From: Neoceratodus forsteri
Taxonomy: Eukaryota > Chordata > Ceratodontiformes > Ceratodontidae
Direction: 5' to 3'
Assembly (NCBI GenBank): GCA_016271365.2
Contig: CM057456.1
Span: forward strand, 884,116,001 to 884,180,000
DNA length: 64,000 nucleotides
Of this stretch, positions 1 through 10,479 are shown one piece after another. The notes under the pieces were generated by a model. It was not told where the DNA came from, did not search any database, and saw only the letters and a program-made list of their open reading frames with translations. Position numbers and translations under genes: made by a program. The first letter of the stretch is position 1. Each line of letters begins with the position of its first letter.

Positions 1-165
1 CAGACAGGAAAGAGCACACTCTTACCCCCTCTTCAGGGAGGCAGTGAGAGTGTTGGAATGGTGCCTGGAACAGGGGACCCTCTTCCAGGCCATCTATCTG
101 ACAGGTGTCCAGAACACACTGGCAGCTGAGCTCAGTTGAAGAACAGCAAATCCTCATGAGTGGTC
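1..165 (+). pseudogene. DIRS-type pol fragment, RNase H end
   Basis: Translated on the plus strand, this stretch matches the C-terminal RNase H part of the other DIRS copies in the window (about 8450-8610 and 27250-27400). It shows the same run: CREA-like residues, a Trp/Leu-rich helix, then a 'Y-x-x-GxQN-xLA' segment. It starts before the window edge and the similarity fades near 165. I assign it to the DIRS group by comparison with these copies only. It may belong with the DIRS 3' end at 2959-3478, from which L1-derived DNA separates it. Confidence 0.55.
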
Positions 166-540
166 ACTAGTTGCAGACAACAAGCTACTCACCTGGTTCA
201 CCTCTAACCAACTAAAAGTCAATAACAAAAAGATGCACTTTGAAAAATACTACCTCAGCTATGTAACTTCATTTGATTGTTTGCTATTATTGAATTTTTT
301 TATTACTGTATCCATGAGTGCTTAAATTGTTGTACAGTATTTTTCTCTGACATTGCACAGTATATCCCTCTCCCCTCTCCCCTCTCCCCTGGGTCACACC
401 TAGAAATGAGTCTCAGCTCAGTGTGCCTTTCCCGGTTACCATATTTTAAATAAATAAACTGCTTAACTGGTTGAAGTAGAAATATTGATTGTTCTGCAGC
501 CTATATTTATCTTCAATTCCCCCAACTTAGCTTGGCTCCT
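166..540. other. unassigned spacer with a short CT-rich run
   Basis: No coding similarity was seen. The stretch holds a CCCCTCTC-type tandem run near 368-391 and an AATAAATAAA stretch near 450. It may be the 3' untranslated part of the minus-strand L1 that follows, but no clear poly-A tail or target duplication marks an end. Confidence 0.4.
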
Positions 541-1129
541 TTTTCATAGAAATTTTCCCAATTTTTTAGTACCTTTTTCCACCCATGATCTTTTATAGAG
601 CATCTTGCCATGTAGTATGAAATTTAGGTTATGCCAAATATCATTTAATGGTGAAGCAGTGGTTGCCCATTCTGTTCTGTTTATAAATTTATTGATTATA
701 AGGCATAGATTTTTAATAATGGTACTTTTAGAATTGCCAAATTGTTTTGTCGTGAAGAACACATTCTTAATATTTGTGTTTTCTAAGAAATATTTTTTAA
801 TAATTAAATTTTCAGTCTGCACATTTGTATCCCCTTCTTCCTGAAATGCACATTTAGTCACAAGCTTCATCGTATGCTAAATGGCAAATTTCTATGTCTG
901 CTCAAGCTAAGCCTCCTTGCTCTTTAGACGTGCATAACATTTTCCATGAAATCCTTGGTGCTTTGTTATTCCATATAAATTTAAAAAATAGATTATTTAT
1001 CTTTTTAAACCAAAGAGACAGAATTGGTGTTAAGACAGATTGTAATCTGTATGCCAAAAAGGGGACTGCCACCATTTTAATAATTAGAATATTCACACAT
1101 AAAAATAATGGGATTTTACTTCATCTTGT
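541..1129 (-). pseudogene. L1-type ORF2 C-terminal remnant (older L1, 3' part)
   Basis: The minus-strand translation carries the hallmark of the L1 ORF2 region after the reverse transcriptase: an 'ILIIKMVAVPFLAYRLQ' segment followed by 'FFKFIWNNKAPRISW' and a GGLA tail. Known family context: this is the post-RT segment of L1 ORF2, a LINE protein with endonuclease and RT activity. A continuation with stops runs to about 544. The upstream part of the same ORF lies at 2847-2958, separated by the insertion at 1143-2832. Across the join the reading frame continues and holds one TGA. The copy is 5'-truncated and dead. Confidence 0.8.
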
Positions 1130-1142
1130 AAATCTGTCTTTT
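1129..1142. repeat. target-site duplication, 3' side of half-L1
   Basis: TAAATCTGTCTTTT here is repeated exactly at 2833-2846. On this side it runs straight into the T-run (1143-1147) that is the insert's A-tail on the minus strand. The two 14-bp copies bracket the ORF1-only L1. Confidence 0.85.
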
Positions 1143-2832
1143 TTTTTGTTGAAATTTCTGTTTACTGCTTTTTTTGTCAAAAAAACAACAGTACCGATAT
1201 TCATCTCATGCAAGCAATATAACATTCCAATCATTATACATGGGGTAACATAACCTTACTCTTACACTCTGTTATAGCAGGAGTGGGGGAAAAATATTAG
1301 ATTAGGTAACAAACTACCCAACATCCTTATAGTCCCAAAAAATGCTAGCCGCTTCATGGCTAAGGTTAGTATCCATAGATAGAATTCACAGGTAGAAATT
1401 CCACACTAGCCTGTAGTGCAGTTAACCTTAAGAAAAATTATACTAGCTTTACGGTAGTAAAGTCCCCCATCACACAGCACCAACCCCCTCATAGCCATCC
1501 AACCCCAACATAGCAACTTTATAAGACGAAGCCTCAAACTATATCAGATGTAACATGCAGCATCAATTACAGGGAAAATTTTAAAATCCCAAAGGGGGTA
1601 AACCCATACAAATGCTTTAAGCAGATTTATATTATTAAGCAGTTTTTCATATGCCATTCGTATATTTAAGCCCCTTATTCCAAAAGAAAAAGTTCTTCCC
1701 CCAAGCAATTGCCAGAGATAGATAGCAACATTATTCCCTGAGTCCGTGGCTGCTAGATCAATGAAAAATAATCAAAGTCCTTGTACTCATCCGGTATCCA
1801 AATCAGAACTTTCCACCTCGACATGCCTTGAAGGTTGGGCCTGAAACTCCAGTTCAACCTTTTCAGCCCAAGGACTGGCATCTTTCAGATCACTAAATTG
1901 TCAACTCTTACTCTCATAAATAGCTCAAAAACAGGTTGGCAATAAAAAAGAATGGACAATCCCAAGTCTACATAGCTTTTGTCACACCGTGTTAAACTGT
2001 TAGCGTTTGGCCTGTGTCTGGAATGAAAGATCAGGAAATAACTTTATGTCCTGGCCCTGTATTTCTAGTGGGTAAGATGCTCGTGCAGCTTCAATAATTG
2101 CATCTCTCACCTCTGATCCGAACGTTTTCAGGACAACAGTTCTTGGCTGGTTAAGATCAGCCGATCGGATCTGTGGAGTTATCCGGTATGCCTGCCTCAA
2201 TTCTGCCCACTCAAATCCTTCTGGAAGATGAAGATTTTCTGATAGCCAAGTCTTTAGGTAGGTTAAGAGGTTAACCCCCTCAATTCCCTCCAACATGCCT
2301 ATTATGCGGACATTACCCACCCGAATAGTATTTTCTACTACTTCCAGTCTTCCCTGAAGATGCTGCATTTCTTTGGTTGCAAGAGCCACTGAAGCTTGGG
2401 CCACAATAGATCTCTTGTCTGCATCTGCCACAGATGAGGTCAGGGAGGTGATCGCTGCATCATTCATCTTGAGCTTGGAGAGGGTTTTTTCAATTTTCGC
2501 ATCCATCACCCTCACTGATTCAAGAAGAGCCTGCCAGGGGGTCTCTGTTGTTGTTGAGGTTGTGGAAGGACCAGCTACTTCTACTCCCCCGCTCAGCTGT
2601 ACCTGTGGGGTGGTAGGCCACTGATTTCCAACCACCTGCGAATGCGTATTCTTAGTACGCCCCATTGCAAATCTGGTATCGCTGGATAGTTGGAGGTCTT
2701 AGGCAGCTGTTGGGCTCACTTATTTTTTTAGTTTGGCTTCTCTAAAATTATTTTTTAGTGGCTAAAGAGGAGCCGTGAGTGCAGAGCTCTGGAGGAAATG
2801 TCCTGCCTGGAAGCTGGCTCAGTGGCACCCCA
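1143..2832 (-). mobile_element. ORF1-only L1 insertion (half-L1, HAL1-like)
   Basis: This 1.69-kb minus-strand insert sits inside an older L1 ORF2 and is bounded by a perfect 14-bp duplication. It has, in order, about 167 nt of 5' leader (from 2832), an L1 ORF1 (start at 2665), about 640 nt of non-coding 3' sequence and a short A-tract. No endonuclease or RT coding sequence is present. Known: mammalian HAL1 elements have this ORF1-only layout and rely on L1 ORF2 supplied in trans. Inference: this is a comparable half-L1 here. The alternative is a one-off internal deletion of a full L1 before insertion. Confidence 0.75.
2000..2665 (-). CDS. L1 ORF1 protein (RNA-binding, Transposase_22 type), C-terminally truncated
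   Basis: The ORF has 221 codons. Family role: ORF1p forms a coiled-coil trimer that coats L1 RNA and acts as a nucleic-acid chaperone. Residues about 1-45 are a Ser/Thr-rich disordered head. Residues 45-110 are a heptad-patterned coiled coil. An RRM-like segment starts at 'NVRIIGMLEG' (about 117) and is followed by the C-terminal domain motif 'IQGQDIKLFPDLS'. ORF1 proteins are usually 300 residues or more. Here a stop follows 'TQAKR', and C-terminal-domain-like sequence continues in a neighbouring frame to about 1785, so a frameshift broke the end. The ATG at 2665 is chosen because no earlier in-frame start is seen. No ORF2 follows. Confidence 0.8.
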   Translation of the reverse strand: MGRTKNTHSQVVGNQWPTTPQVQLSGGVEVAGPSTTSTTTETPWQALLESVRVMDAKIEKTLSKLKMNDAAITSLTSSVADADKRSIVAQASVALATKEMQHLQGRLEVVENTIRVGNVRIIGMLEGIEGVNLLTYLKTWLSENLHLPEGFEWAELRQAYRITPQIRSADLNQPRTVVLKTFGSEVRDAIIEAARASYPLEIQGQDIKLFPDLSFQTQAKR

Positions 2833-2846
2833 TAAATCTGTCTTTT
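2833..2846. repeat. target-site duplication, 5' side of half-L1
   Basis: This is the second copy of the 14-bp duplication TAAATCTGTCTTTT. It abuts the 5' leader of the half-L1 at 2832, and L1 ORF2 sequence resumes at 2847. Confidence 0.85.
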
Positions 2847-2958
2847 AAAGAGGTATATAGTTGATTGTGATTTAGAGTATAGAATCCTTCTAAGTTATCG
2901 GATATAGTGATTCCCAAATAATTCATCCCTTTTTCTTGTATAACCACATGAGTTTGAT
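2847..2958 (-). pseudogene. older L1 ORF2, part upstream of the insertion
   Basis: The minus-strand translation reads 'GMNYLGITISDNLEGFYTLN', the 'YLGI' block typical of L1 ORF2 just after the RT core. It continues across the insertion into the 'ILIIKMVAV' block at about 1050-1100. The copy ends near 2958, where DIRS terminal sequence begins, so its 5' end is missing. Confidence 0.7.
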
Positions 2959-3478
2959 ACTCTGACCTATTAGTGGGAATCTATGGAAAATATAAATTCT
3001 TGGAAGATATGAAAGTTATGTATTTACTGTAACCATTGATCTTCCTGAATATCGTCTCCATAGGTTACACCCCAGCCCACCAGCCCCAGACTCATTCCAG
3101 TATTGTTGTGTTACTGTCTTCAGCCCTTTCCTGTTGGTTTGGGCTGTGATGACACTGTGTTACTGGAATTGGTGGCCCTTCTTACATGTGCCACCAGGGC
3201 TATCTAATGCCCTTAGTTAGTGCATAGGGTGCTTCTTAGGTTCATGCTGCTCACCTCCATGGTAAAAAAGGTACTGAGGTGGTTTGGGGCTGGTGTCGCT
3301 GTATACCAGTGGGCACCTGCCAGCCTGTATGCATGGGGGCCACTTGTACTACCAGCTCCCACCAGAAAAGTTTTGGCTTTTGCGGGGCCCTAGTGACTCA
3401 GATCTGACCTATTGGTGTTGATCTATAGAGGAGATATTCAGGAAGATCAACAGTTACAGTAAGTATGTAACTTTCAGA
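2959..3478 (+). mobile_element. DIRS 3' terminal fragment (ICR plus right inverted terminal repeat)
   Basis: About 3000-3065 and the reverse complement of about 3418-3475 match each other closely, sharing the core TTGATCTTCCTGAATAT. Between them the sequence follows the same plan as 28895-29365 of DIRS-C, including 'CACCTCCATGGTAAAAAAGGTACTGAGG'-like spacing. That is the arrangement of a DIRS internal complementary region, a short spacer and the right terminal repeat. The terminal sequence differs from DIRS-A/C and DIRS-B, so this is a further subfamily. No recombinase precedes it. Confidence 0.7.
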
Positions 3479-4088
3479 CCTCAAACTATCTTTCCCAAGA
3501 TAATTTCTTAATTTTAGTTCAATATATCTTCAGGGTTAGGTACTCTTTCACTACTACACTATTAAAGGTTCCTAGCAACATCTACATGGCCATGGAACAG
3601 TCCCTTTGCACTGGAGCAAGTCCCACTGTCCTTTTTCATATCTTTTTACCTTGTTGAACAAAAGCTTCTCATTCAAAACCTTCATAAAATAGCCTGAGAG
3701 GCTATTCAGTCACATGGTTTGCTGACTACATGAGAGGCCATACTCAAATGGTAACCCTGACAAATTTCAATTCAGATTTGAGATCAAAGAGATATGTCTT
3801 GGGGGTGCATTTCTGAGCCTTTGCTTCTTCAGTTATCATATGAACTCCCTGTCCTAACAGTGCTTAACCAGCTCAAGCAGTTCTTCACATCCCCAGTCCA
3901 GTTCAGAGTTTGGCAAAATAGAAAGTTTATTTACATAAAATAGCTGAGACTGAATTCAACAAAATCAGAAATGCTGGCATTTAACTCCCCATGTGATAAG
4001 TTAATTGGCCACATCACCAATAACCACAAAAATTGATAATATCTTAATCAGTCAAGTAGATTAATTCATTACCTACAAAAATCATGTA
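3479..4088. other. no recognisable gene or repeat
   Basis: This AT-rich stretch has no long ORF with family motifs. Nothing in it could be tied to other parts of the window. Confidence 0.5.
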
Positions 4089-4750
4089 CATCAACATTTC
4101 CCATGTGTGGTCACTGAAAGCCTTTTATGTGTTTATGGAAGACTGCCTCACACCCTCCAGTTAGGCTGTCCCCCCCACATCAGCTTCCACTCGTGCCCTC
4201 TTGTTCTAACTTTGCTGCTCCTGTGATATAGTTTCTCACAGTTCACCTAGTCATTCCTTTCAGGAACTTGGTCTCTGTCATATCACCCCTCTCTCATCTG
4301 GTCTCAAGCCCTGTTCAGAGCCCTGAGCTGATCCTCATTGGATCTGCCCTGCTGACCCTTGGTCATTTTGGTTACCACACGCTGCACCTTCTCCAGCCTG
4401 TTCTTATCTTTCTTTAGGTGTGGACTCCAGTACTGCACACAGTACTGCAGGTGTGACCTCACCAGTGATCTACAGAGAGGCAGTAATACCTTTTTCCTTC
4501 TGCTGTCAAAACCCCTCCCGATGCACCCCATCATCATGTTTGCTTTTCTGAAGGCCTTGTTACACTGGCTAGATTGTTTATGGGAATCATTCATGATGAC
4601 TCCTAGCTACCTTTCTTCAGAGGTAGTGCTCAGCGTAACACCAACCATACAATATTCTCTTCTTGGATTCTTGTTCCTTATGTGCATCACATTGCACTGT
4701 TTGGCATTGAATTTCAGCTCCAAACAATGTGAGAACAATTAGTAGTCCCA
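4089..4750 (-). pseudogene. CR1-type LINE, C-terminal fragment
   Basis: The minus-strand translation contains the CR1 tail signature: a 'KANMMMGCIGRGFDSRRKKVLLPL' region, 'SLVRSHLQYCVQYWSPHLKKD' and 'LEKVQRVVTKM'. Upstream, in other frames, 'FNAKQCNVMHI' corresponds to the region just after the RT palm. CR1 encodes an APE endonuclease plus RT in ORF2. Only the end is present and it is frameshifted. Order and strand are consistent with the RT fragment at 10687-11594, so the two may be halves of one copy split by the insertion between them, although they overlap by about 15 nt of similar sequence. Confidence 0.75.
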
Positions 4751-4785
4751 AAACAGGCTTGTTAAGTCCACCAATATCATTCTGA

Positions 4786-4985
4786 ATGGAGCAGTCACTC
4801 CAAACAACAGATGAGTGAATCACCAGTGAACACCCTCTTAAAAAAATGCTCAAAATTTTAATTAAATTGCTGTGGCCACCAAATGTTTTTGCTGGCCCCC
4901 ACCAGCTTTATCAAGGGTATTGGTGCTGTTAATTTATAAACAAATAAAGCACATTTCAATATAATTGTTATGCAGCACTAAACAT
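4786..4985 (+). repeat. left arm of a long inverted repeat flanking DIRS-A
   Basis: About 200 bp here reads as the reverse complement of 10480-10686. Shared blocks include CAACAGATGA, TTAAATTGCTGTGGCCAC, and an inner edge with TATAATTGTTATGCAGCACTAA. The arms look like the termini of an outer element into which DIRS-A inserted. About 400 bp of non-DIRS DNA (4986-5391) lies on the inner side of this arm. No transposase was seen. Confidence 0.65.
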
Positions 4986-5391
4986 AACAACAGCAGTAAT
5001 ACTTTTCAAAATGCACCTTGGGCTTAGTAATGTACATATTCTCCAAAAGTAAACACAGATATCGAAATATCAAGCTTACCAAATTGTCAAAGGTTTTTCG
5101 AGTTGTAATCCCACTGATGAAGTCACCCCCATTTGTACATGCATGGTTTTAAATTAATTAGTTTCTGGATATAATAGATGTGGATAATGCAGTGGTGAAT
5201 AGACACAAAACTGAAAGAAAATCATACTTTCATTATTAAGCTAACCCCTTTTTCTGAGTCCCGGAAGGTTATGAGATGTAACCCTTATCTGCCAGTTTTA
5301 TCTGTTTGATCATTGTGCACTTTATTTGGTCTCTAGTAACCATTACTTTGCACTCATTTTGTAACCCTGTATTTGTCTAACCTAAGTGTTG
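4986..5391. other. interior of the inverted-repeat element, non-coding
   Basis: No ORF or motif could be recognised between the left arm and the start of DIRS-A. It is presumably the interior of the outer inverted-repeat element. Confidence 0.4.
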
Positions 5392-5590
5392 ATCTTCCTG
5401 GACTGAAAGTCTTCACCATTCATTCACACTAATGGGACTACGCTGGAGGTGCTAGGACCCAGCGGGGGCGCCAAAAATCTTCAAGAGAGCCAGCGCCGAG
5501 GTAGGACCATGCATGCACGGCACCTCAAGGCTGGCTCATGCCTGTATGGGCTGTCTTGGTGTTGACCTTCCAACTGCCTCAGTTCCTTTT
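5392..5590 (+). repeat. DIRS-A left inverted terminal repeat
   Basis: It begins ATCTTCCTGGACTG and carries the shared CATTCATTCACACTAATGGG block. It pairs with 10290-10474 in reverse complement with scattered mismatches. Confidence 0.85.
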
Positions 5591-5699
5591 CTCCCACCAT
5601 TGAGTGCACTTCAGTGACGATGTTGTTCGCTCACTGGGAGTCAAACTTCTCGTCTATAGGACAGCAGCTTTTAATCATTCAGTTTGTTAATTTTAATGC

Positions 5700-7640
5700 T
5701 TTTCTTGTTTATTGTTTAAAAAAAAGAAGAAGAAAGAAGATTTCTCTCAGCCCTGCCCATCAATAGATTCGGCCTTGGATGGTCTCGGTTATGGTAGGGA
5801 TTCTTCTTCAGAAGGCTGCTCCAGCAGCTGGGTTCGCTGCCCTCTCCGGGGAGGGGCGGGGTCTGACCATGGGCAGTCAGGTGTCTGGGATGGAGGACAG
5901 TCCTCCTGTAGATGCAAAGAAGAAGGCCCCTTCTCGATTCAGGTCATGAACCCGGCACCGCTTGACCTTAAGTTCTTCCTCTTCCTGTAGGAAAAGGAAG
6001 AAATGGTATCCCTAGAGAGCACCCTCTGATATGTCTGTTTGTGAGTCTCTGGTAGTCAAAAGCTCTCCAGGTTCCTGGTGGCTTCTGCTCTTGATGGCCT
6101 GAACTCTCATCTTTTGGGCCCTTCTCTGCCCCTTGGAGGGGTTCCAGTGGACAGTTTCATCTTTGGGCAACTCTTTGAGCAGTGGGTTCAACATTGGCTC
6201 ATTTCCCTTGCTGGTGGTTCCGGTGCTAAGGCCTTCAGGCTTTGGTACTGCTGGGCCACAGCTGGGGGTTTTCAGTCCAGTTCTGCATTTGGTGACTTCT
6301 TGGCGCCGATGAAGCCTACGCTGACCTCATGTGCCTACCCCCCCACTCTTCCCCACAGGGGTGAGCACAGTTACCACTCCTCCTCCTCCTTCCAGGGATG
6401 GCTAGGCTCTTCTACTTTGATGCTGCTTGTGGTGATGTCAGTGCCACTTCCAGTGCCATCAGCATTGGTGCTGCCTGCGGTACTGTGAGCGGTGCTGTTG
6501 ACTTCGGTGCCATGTATGGTGCCATCTACTTTGGTGCCGTGTGTGGTGCTGTTGACTTCGATGCTGCCTGCGGTGCTGTCAACTTCAGTGCCATGTGCAG
6601 CGCTGTCTTCTTGGTGCCACATGTGGCATCAAGGTCTTTGAGGGTGGGCTTGTTTCCGGAACCACTATCCCTTGCCCAGATTGGCCTTGCTGGGGCATTT
6701 CCTTTTTCCTTGGTGCAGAATTGGAGCATGACAAGTCTGATCTGGACCTCATCATTCTGACAATGGTAAAAAGACTTGTTCTACAGCCTGTATGTGTACT
6801 CCATGTCCCAACTGAACCCTGTTTCAAGCCATGTCTTTCAGTCTCTCCTTGGGACATGGGTTCTGACCTGGCTCTGCAGACCTCTGATGTAGACCCAGTG
6901 GGGCTTTTGAGGCTCAAGTTCCCCACGTTCAAGAACATTGCACCCTCTACCCACCCTCCTTGGCATCTTATCGCATGCTGTGTGGGAAAGGCAAGCACTG
7001 ATTCCTTTGGTGCCCCTCCCAGGGAGGGACAGTCTTAGTTACTATGGTTGTCTGACCAGAGAACAATGATGCAGTTCTCCCTCAGGAGTCCACCGTTTGT
7101 CCTATCAATATGGAATCTTGCAAGGTTGACACCTTGGGGAAATGAGCAGTCACTGCCGTAAAAGCTCTGTGGAGGCCTACATCTCAGCTTCCAGGGCAGC
7201 TACTGCCGGAATCTATGTCAGGCAGCTCTTCTGACTGAGAACATCAGGATTTCTTATGATACTCTCTGTTCGGCACTCAAGTAGCTGCCTTCAAAACAAC
7301 CAAACTGGCTCCTTCAGCCCCTGAAGGGGGCTGAAACCATTGTTAGTTGTGCAACAAGCAGTCCTGGGAGGTGGGGACCAAGGGGTCATTAGGGAGTTCA
7401 GTCATCAGCTGCGAAGAATACACAGCTCAAGGCACAGGGCCCAAAGGTACCAAATGCCACTTTTTGAGATAGTCTGGGTTCCAGCTCAACTGCCTGAGGT
7501 GAATCTTCACCCTGTGGTGAGAGATTGTCTGACTCACTTTCAGCCTCTGGCAGTCTACAACAATAGACAGGTGGGTCATCCAGATTTTCTAAAAGGGGTA
7601 CTCCCTCAACCTTCAGAGACTCCTCCTGCTGTCCCCACTA
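5700..7640 (+). pseudogene. DIRS-A gag-like region, decayed
   Basis: By position this is the gag-like first reading frame, between the left terminal repeat and RT. It is broken into short frames by stops. A degenerate tandem repeat at about 6430-6605 encodes repeated Gly-Ala-x-x-Phe units in one frame. The counterpart region in DIRS-C (about 24450-24750) is also repetitive but much richer in CpG. No zinc-binding cysteines could be identified. The assignment rests on position more than on motif. Confidence 0.5.
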
Positions 7641-8965
7641 GTGGCAGCACAGGCTCCCCACTTCACAGTTAGACCTTCTCAGCTCAGAGATTCAGGGCCT
7701 TCTTCGTAGTCTTCTGGTCCCTAAAAGAACAGGTGGCATGTGCCCTATTCTCGACCTCAGAAACAAAATAGGTCTTTGTTCAGGGCAGAATGGTCTCCAT
7801 AGGGGCTCTCCTACCACCTCCCCAGTGGCACAACTGGTTCACATCCCTAGATATACATGACATTTCCATGAAGGTGCTGCTGACCCTGCAAAGGCATAGC
7901 TTCAAGCCTCTCAGCTTCTCTTCTTAAGGGTCCCACCCTCTCGGCCACCTCCTAGTGAGGGCCTCCCTCTTGGGAGTCAGGGGGACCAGCTTGTCAGGAT
8001 AATTCTTTCCTCACAGAGAGTAATCTTGTATGAGTCTGATCCATGCAGCAGATGCTGAGCCTCTGAGTCTCTGCCATTTTCATACTGCCTCTGGTCGGTT
8101 CCACATGAAGTGACACAGTGGATGCTCAGCATATGGTGGTCTCCACCCACGCACCCACAATCCTCCACAGAAAAGTGACAGAACTCCTGACAAGATAACT
8201 TGCATGATGGACACAGGAAGACAGGCTTTACAAGGTCTACCCTTTGCCCCACTGGCATCTCAGATCACCATTGCCACAGATACATCTCTGATCCGTGGAG
8301 AGCTCACTGTCAAGACCTCCGCTGTCAGAGAGGGTAGAGCCAGGAGGAGTCTCATCTTCACATAAATCCCGAGTCCTGAAGGAAATCCTCTACCATGAGG
8401 TATCCTCCTTCAGGTGGACAATAAGGCTGTGCTGTATTACATCAACAAGCAAGGTAGAGTGTGCTCCTACACTCTGTGCAGGGAGACCATGAAGGGGTGG
8501 GAGTGATGTCTCAAGCACAATACCCTAATTCAGGCAGTCTACCTACCAGGAATTCAGAATGACCTAGCGGATCACATCAGTAGGCTGAAGGCAGGTTCCC
8601 AGGCATGGTCGCTTGCCCCAGTGGCATGCAATTTCTATTTGACGAGCAGGACATTCCAAACCTGGACCTTCTTTGCATCACCTTTCAACATGAAACTGCC
8701 TCTAGTCTGCTTCATAAATCCAGAGCCTGACGTTTTCTGTCAGGATACAGTCAGACTGCGGTGGACAGGACGCTTTCTGTATGCATTTCCTCCTCTTCCT
8801 TTAGTTCAGAGGATGTTGCTCAAGCTAAAGGCACAGGAGAGCAGGATGATCCTCATTGCCCCGCATTGGCCTCATCAGATATGGTTTCCACTAATCAACA
8901 GGTTGTCAGAAGTCCCCCCGAGGAAGCAAATCTTCAGACAGGCCTCCTGACACAGGGACCCCTTG
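7640..8965 (+). pseudogene. DIRS-A reverse transcriptase/RNase H, internally deleted
   Basis: At 7710-7780 the RT entry motif reads 'LVPKRTGGMCPILDLRN'. At about 7840-7880 a 'SLDIHDISMKVLL' segment corresponds to the first palm Asp. The stretch with the YLDD box is deleted. RNase H resumes with 'VDNKAVLYYINKQG' near 8415-8450, then 'GIQNDLADHIS' near 8550. Residues encoded at 8621-8950 match the region after RNase H: a 'YAFPPLPLVQRMLLKL' block, then 'ILIAPHWPHQIWF'. In DIRS elements a domain at this position is usually called a Dam-like methyltransferase. Several frameshifts are present and the protein cannot be made. Confidence 0.8.
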
Positions 8966-9004
8966 TCCATCCCAACCTGTGCTCCCTTCATCTTTGTGCC
9001 TGGC

Positions 9005-9954
9005 TACCTGAGGAGACAGAAGAGAGTAGATATGTGGTCTCTCAAAGGATATTGAAAATCTTTTTAACACAAGCTTTCCACTGGGAAACTTGCACGACTA
9101 GGTGGAAGTGATTTTCCAATTAGTGTGCAAAAATGTCCAGGCTGGGCACATTTTGTTGCCCACCAAATAAAGTGCTGGAGTACCTCTTAGACTTGTCAAA
9201 TGCAGGACTGCAATACTCGACAGTGAGGGTACACCATGAGCCAGTGTAAAACATGCCGCTGGCTCAGATCTTCCATCAACCTCATGCTAGCTATGCTCAC
9301 CTGTAAACCTTTAAGCCTCTAGCCACCTGTGACTTGAAGTTCCTGACCTGGAAGACTGCCTTCTTAATGGGCATTACTTCCTTTCTCAGAATTTCTGAAA
9401 TTCATGCCTTGATCACAGACCCTCCATATACTGTTTTTCACAAAGACAAGGTGGTACTTGGTACGCACCCTAAATTCCTGCCCAGGGTGGTTCGGGATTT
9501 CTCCTTAACCAGTCCCTGTTTTTTTCCACTTATTTTGCCAACTTTCAGAAAGAAGGGCAATGCAACCTTCACATGCTGGATGTCAAGAGGGGTTCTACAA
9601 TTCTACATTGACAGAACTAAAGAATTTCACAAACCCAAGCATCTTTTCATAATTTTCAGCATGACCCGTTTGGGTCAGCCTGTTGCCATTAGATGCATTT
9701 CTGCATGGTTGGTGGCATGTCTTCGTCATTGCTACTCGATTGCACAGGTCAAGTTGGAAGGCTGGGTTTATGCCCACTATACCAGAGTGGTTGCAGCATC
9801 CCTGGCAGAAATTCGTAACATACCCATTACAGATATTTGCAAAGCGGCTACTTGGAGCTCTGCACATACCCTTGTGAAGCACTATTCTCTGGATGTCCAT
9901 GCCAGACAGTACACTTCCTTCAGCAGGACAATCCTTAATGGACTTCTGTCCTGA
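9005..9954 (+). pseudogene. DIRS-A tyrosine recombinase, catalytic set retained
   Basis: Family role: joins the circular DNA intermediate to the target by phosphotyrosine chemistry. The N-terminal core-binding half (about 9030-9330) holds stops. The open stretch 9334-9954 encodes the catalytic half. The catalytic Arg lies in 'LRISEIHAL', the His-x-x-Arg is 'AHYTR', the conserved Trp is in 'AATWSS', and the nucleophilic Tyr is in 'KHYSLDV'. The TAG/TGA breaks are confined to the N-terminal part. Of the recombinases in this window this is the only one with all catalytic residues in frame. The ATG at 9334 is only the first Met after a break, not the true start. Confidence 0.85.
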
Positions 9955-10004
9955 GTGAGCTCTGTCTTCTGCCACTCTACTTGTAGGATTGGTTCTTAGC
10001 TTGG

Positions 10005-10125
10005 TTCTCTCCCATTAGTATGAATGAATGGTGAAAACTTTTAATCCAGAAAGATATGGAAATTACATACCTACCATAATTCTTGATCTTCTTGGACGAA
10101 ATCTTCATTCATTCATATACCCACC
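10005..10125 (+). repeat. DIRS-A internal complementary region
   Basis: The first half (CCCATTAGTATGAATGAATGG onward) is complementary to the left terminus. The second half (TACCATAATTCTTGATCTTC) is complementary to the expected right terminus. This fused-ends structure is the template thought to allow DIRS circularisation. Confidence 0.8.
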
Positions 10126-10289
10126 ATCCCCTGAGCTCACTCATCCTGCTTCTAGTCTTCACTCTCTCATTAGCTTGGGCTGTGAAGACACAGTTGAGTA
10201 GACCCTTCTTACATGGGTCATCTGTGCTGATTTATGCCTGGATTAGATTAGGTATTTCCTAGGTTAGTTTATGCTGCACCTCCTCAGTT

Positions 10290-10474
10290 GAAAAGAAACT
10301 AAGGCAGTTGGAGGGTTGACACCAAGATAGCCCATACAGGTGCGAGCGAGTCTCGCTGTGCCATGCATGTATGGTGCTACCTTGGTGCTGGCCCTCCTGA
10401 AGATTTTTGGCTCCCACTGGGTTCTAGCACCTCCAGAGTAGTCCCATTAGTGTGAATAAATGGCAAAGATTTCG
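10290..10474 (-). repeat. DIRS-A right inverted terminal repeat, end truncated
   Basis: Reverse complement of 5392-5590. The outermost part, which in DIRS-C carries CCAAGAAGATCAAGAATTAC, is missing: after ATTTCG the sequence changes to the flanking inverted-repeat arm. Confidence 0.8.
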
Positions 10475-10479
10475 TTATA

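Larger units (their letters stand above)
5392..10474 (+). mobile_element. DIRS-A: decayed DIRS-like tyrosine-recombinase retrotransposon
   Basis: Left terminus 5392-5590 and right terminus 10290-10474 are inverted copies sharing CATTCATTCACACTAATGGG and the downstream CTGGAGGTGCTAG block. An internal complementary region lies at about 10005-10125. Between them are a gag-like low-complexity region, a deleted RT, RNase H and a tyrosine recombinase, in the usual DIRS order. The right terminus lacks about 40 bp of the end sequence seen in DIRS-C and abuts an unrelated inverted-repeat arm at 10480. CpG dinucleotides are rare compared with DIRS-C, which fits an older insertion. DIRS elements replicate through a circular intermediate and leave no target duplication. 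None is seen here. Confidence 0.85.

Noticed and set aside
6371..6760. Repetitive open frames on both strands in DIRS-A
   Set aside because: They are products of a degenerate minisatellite within the gag-like region. No separate gene is indicated.
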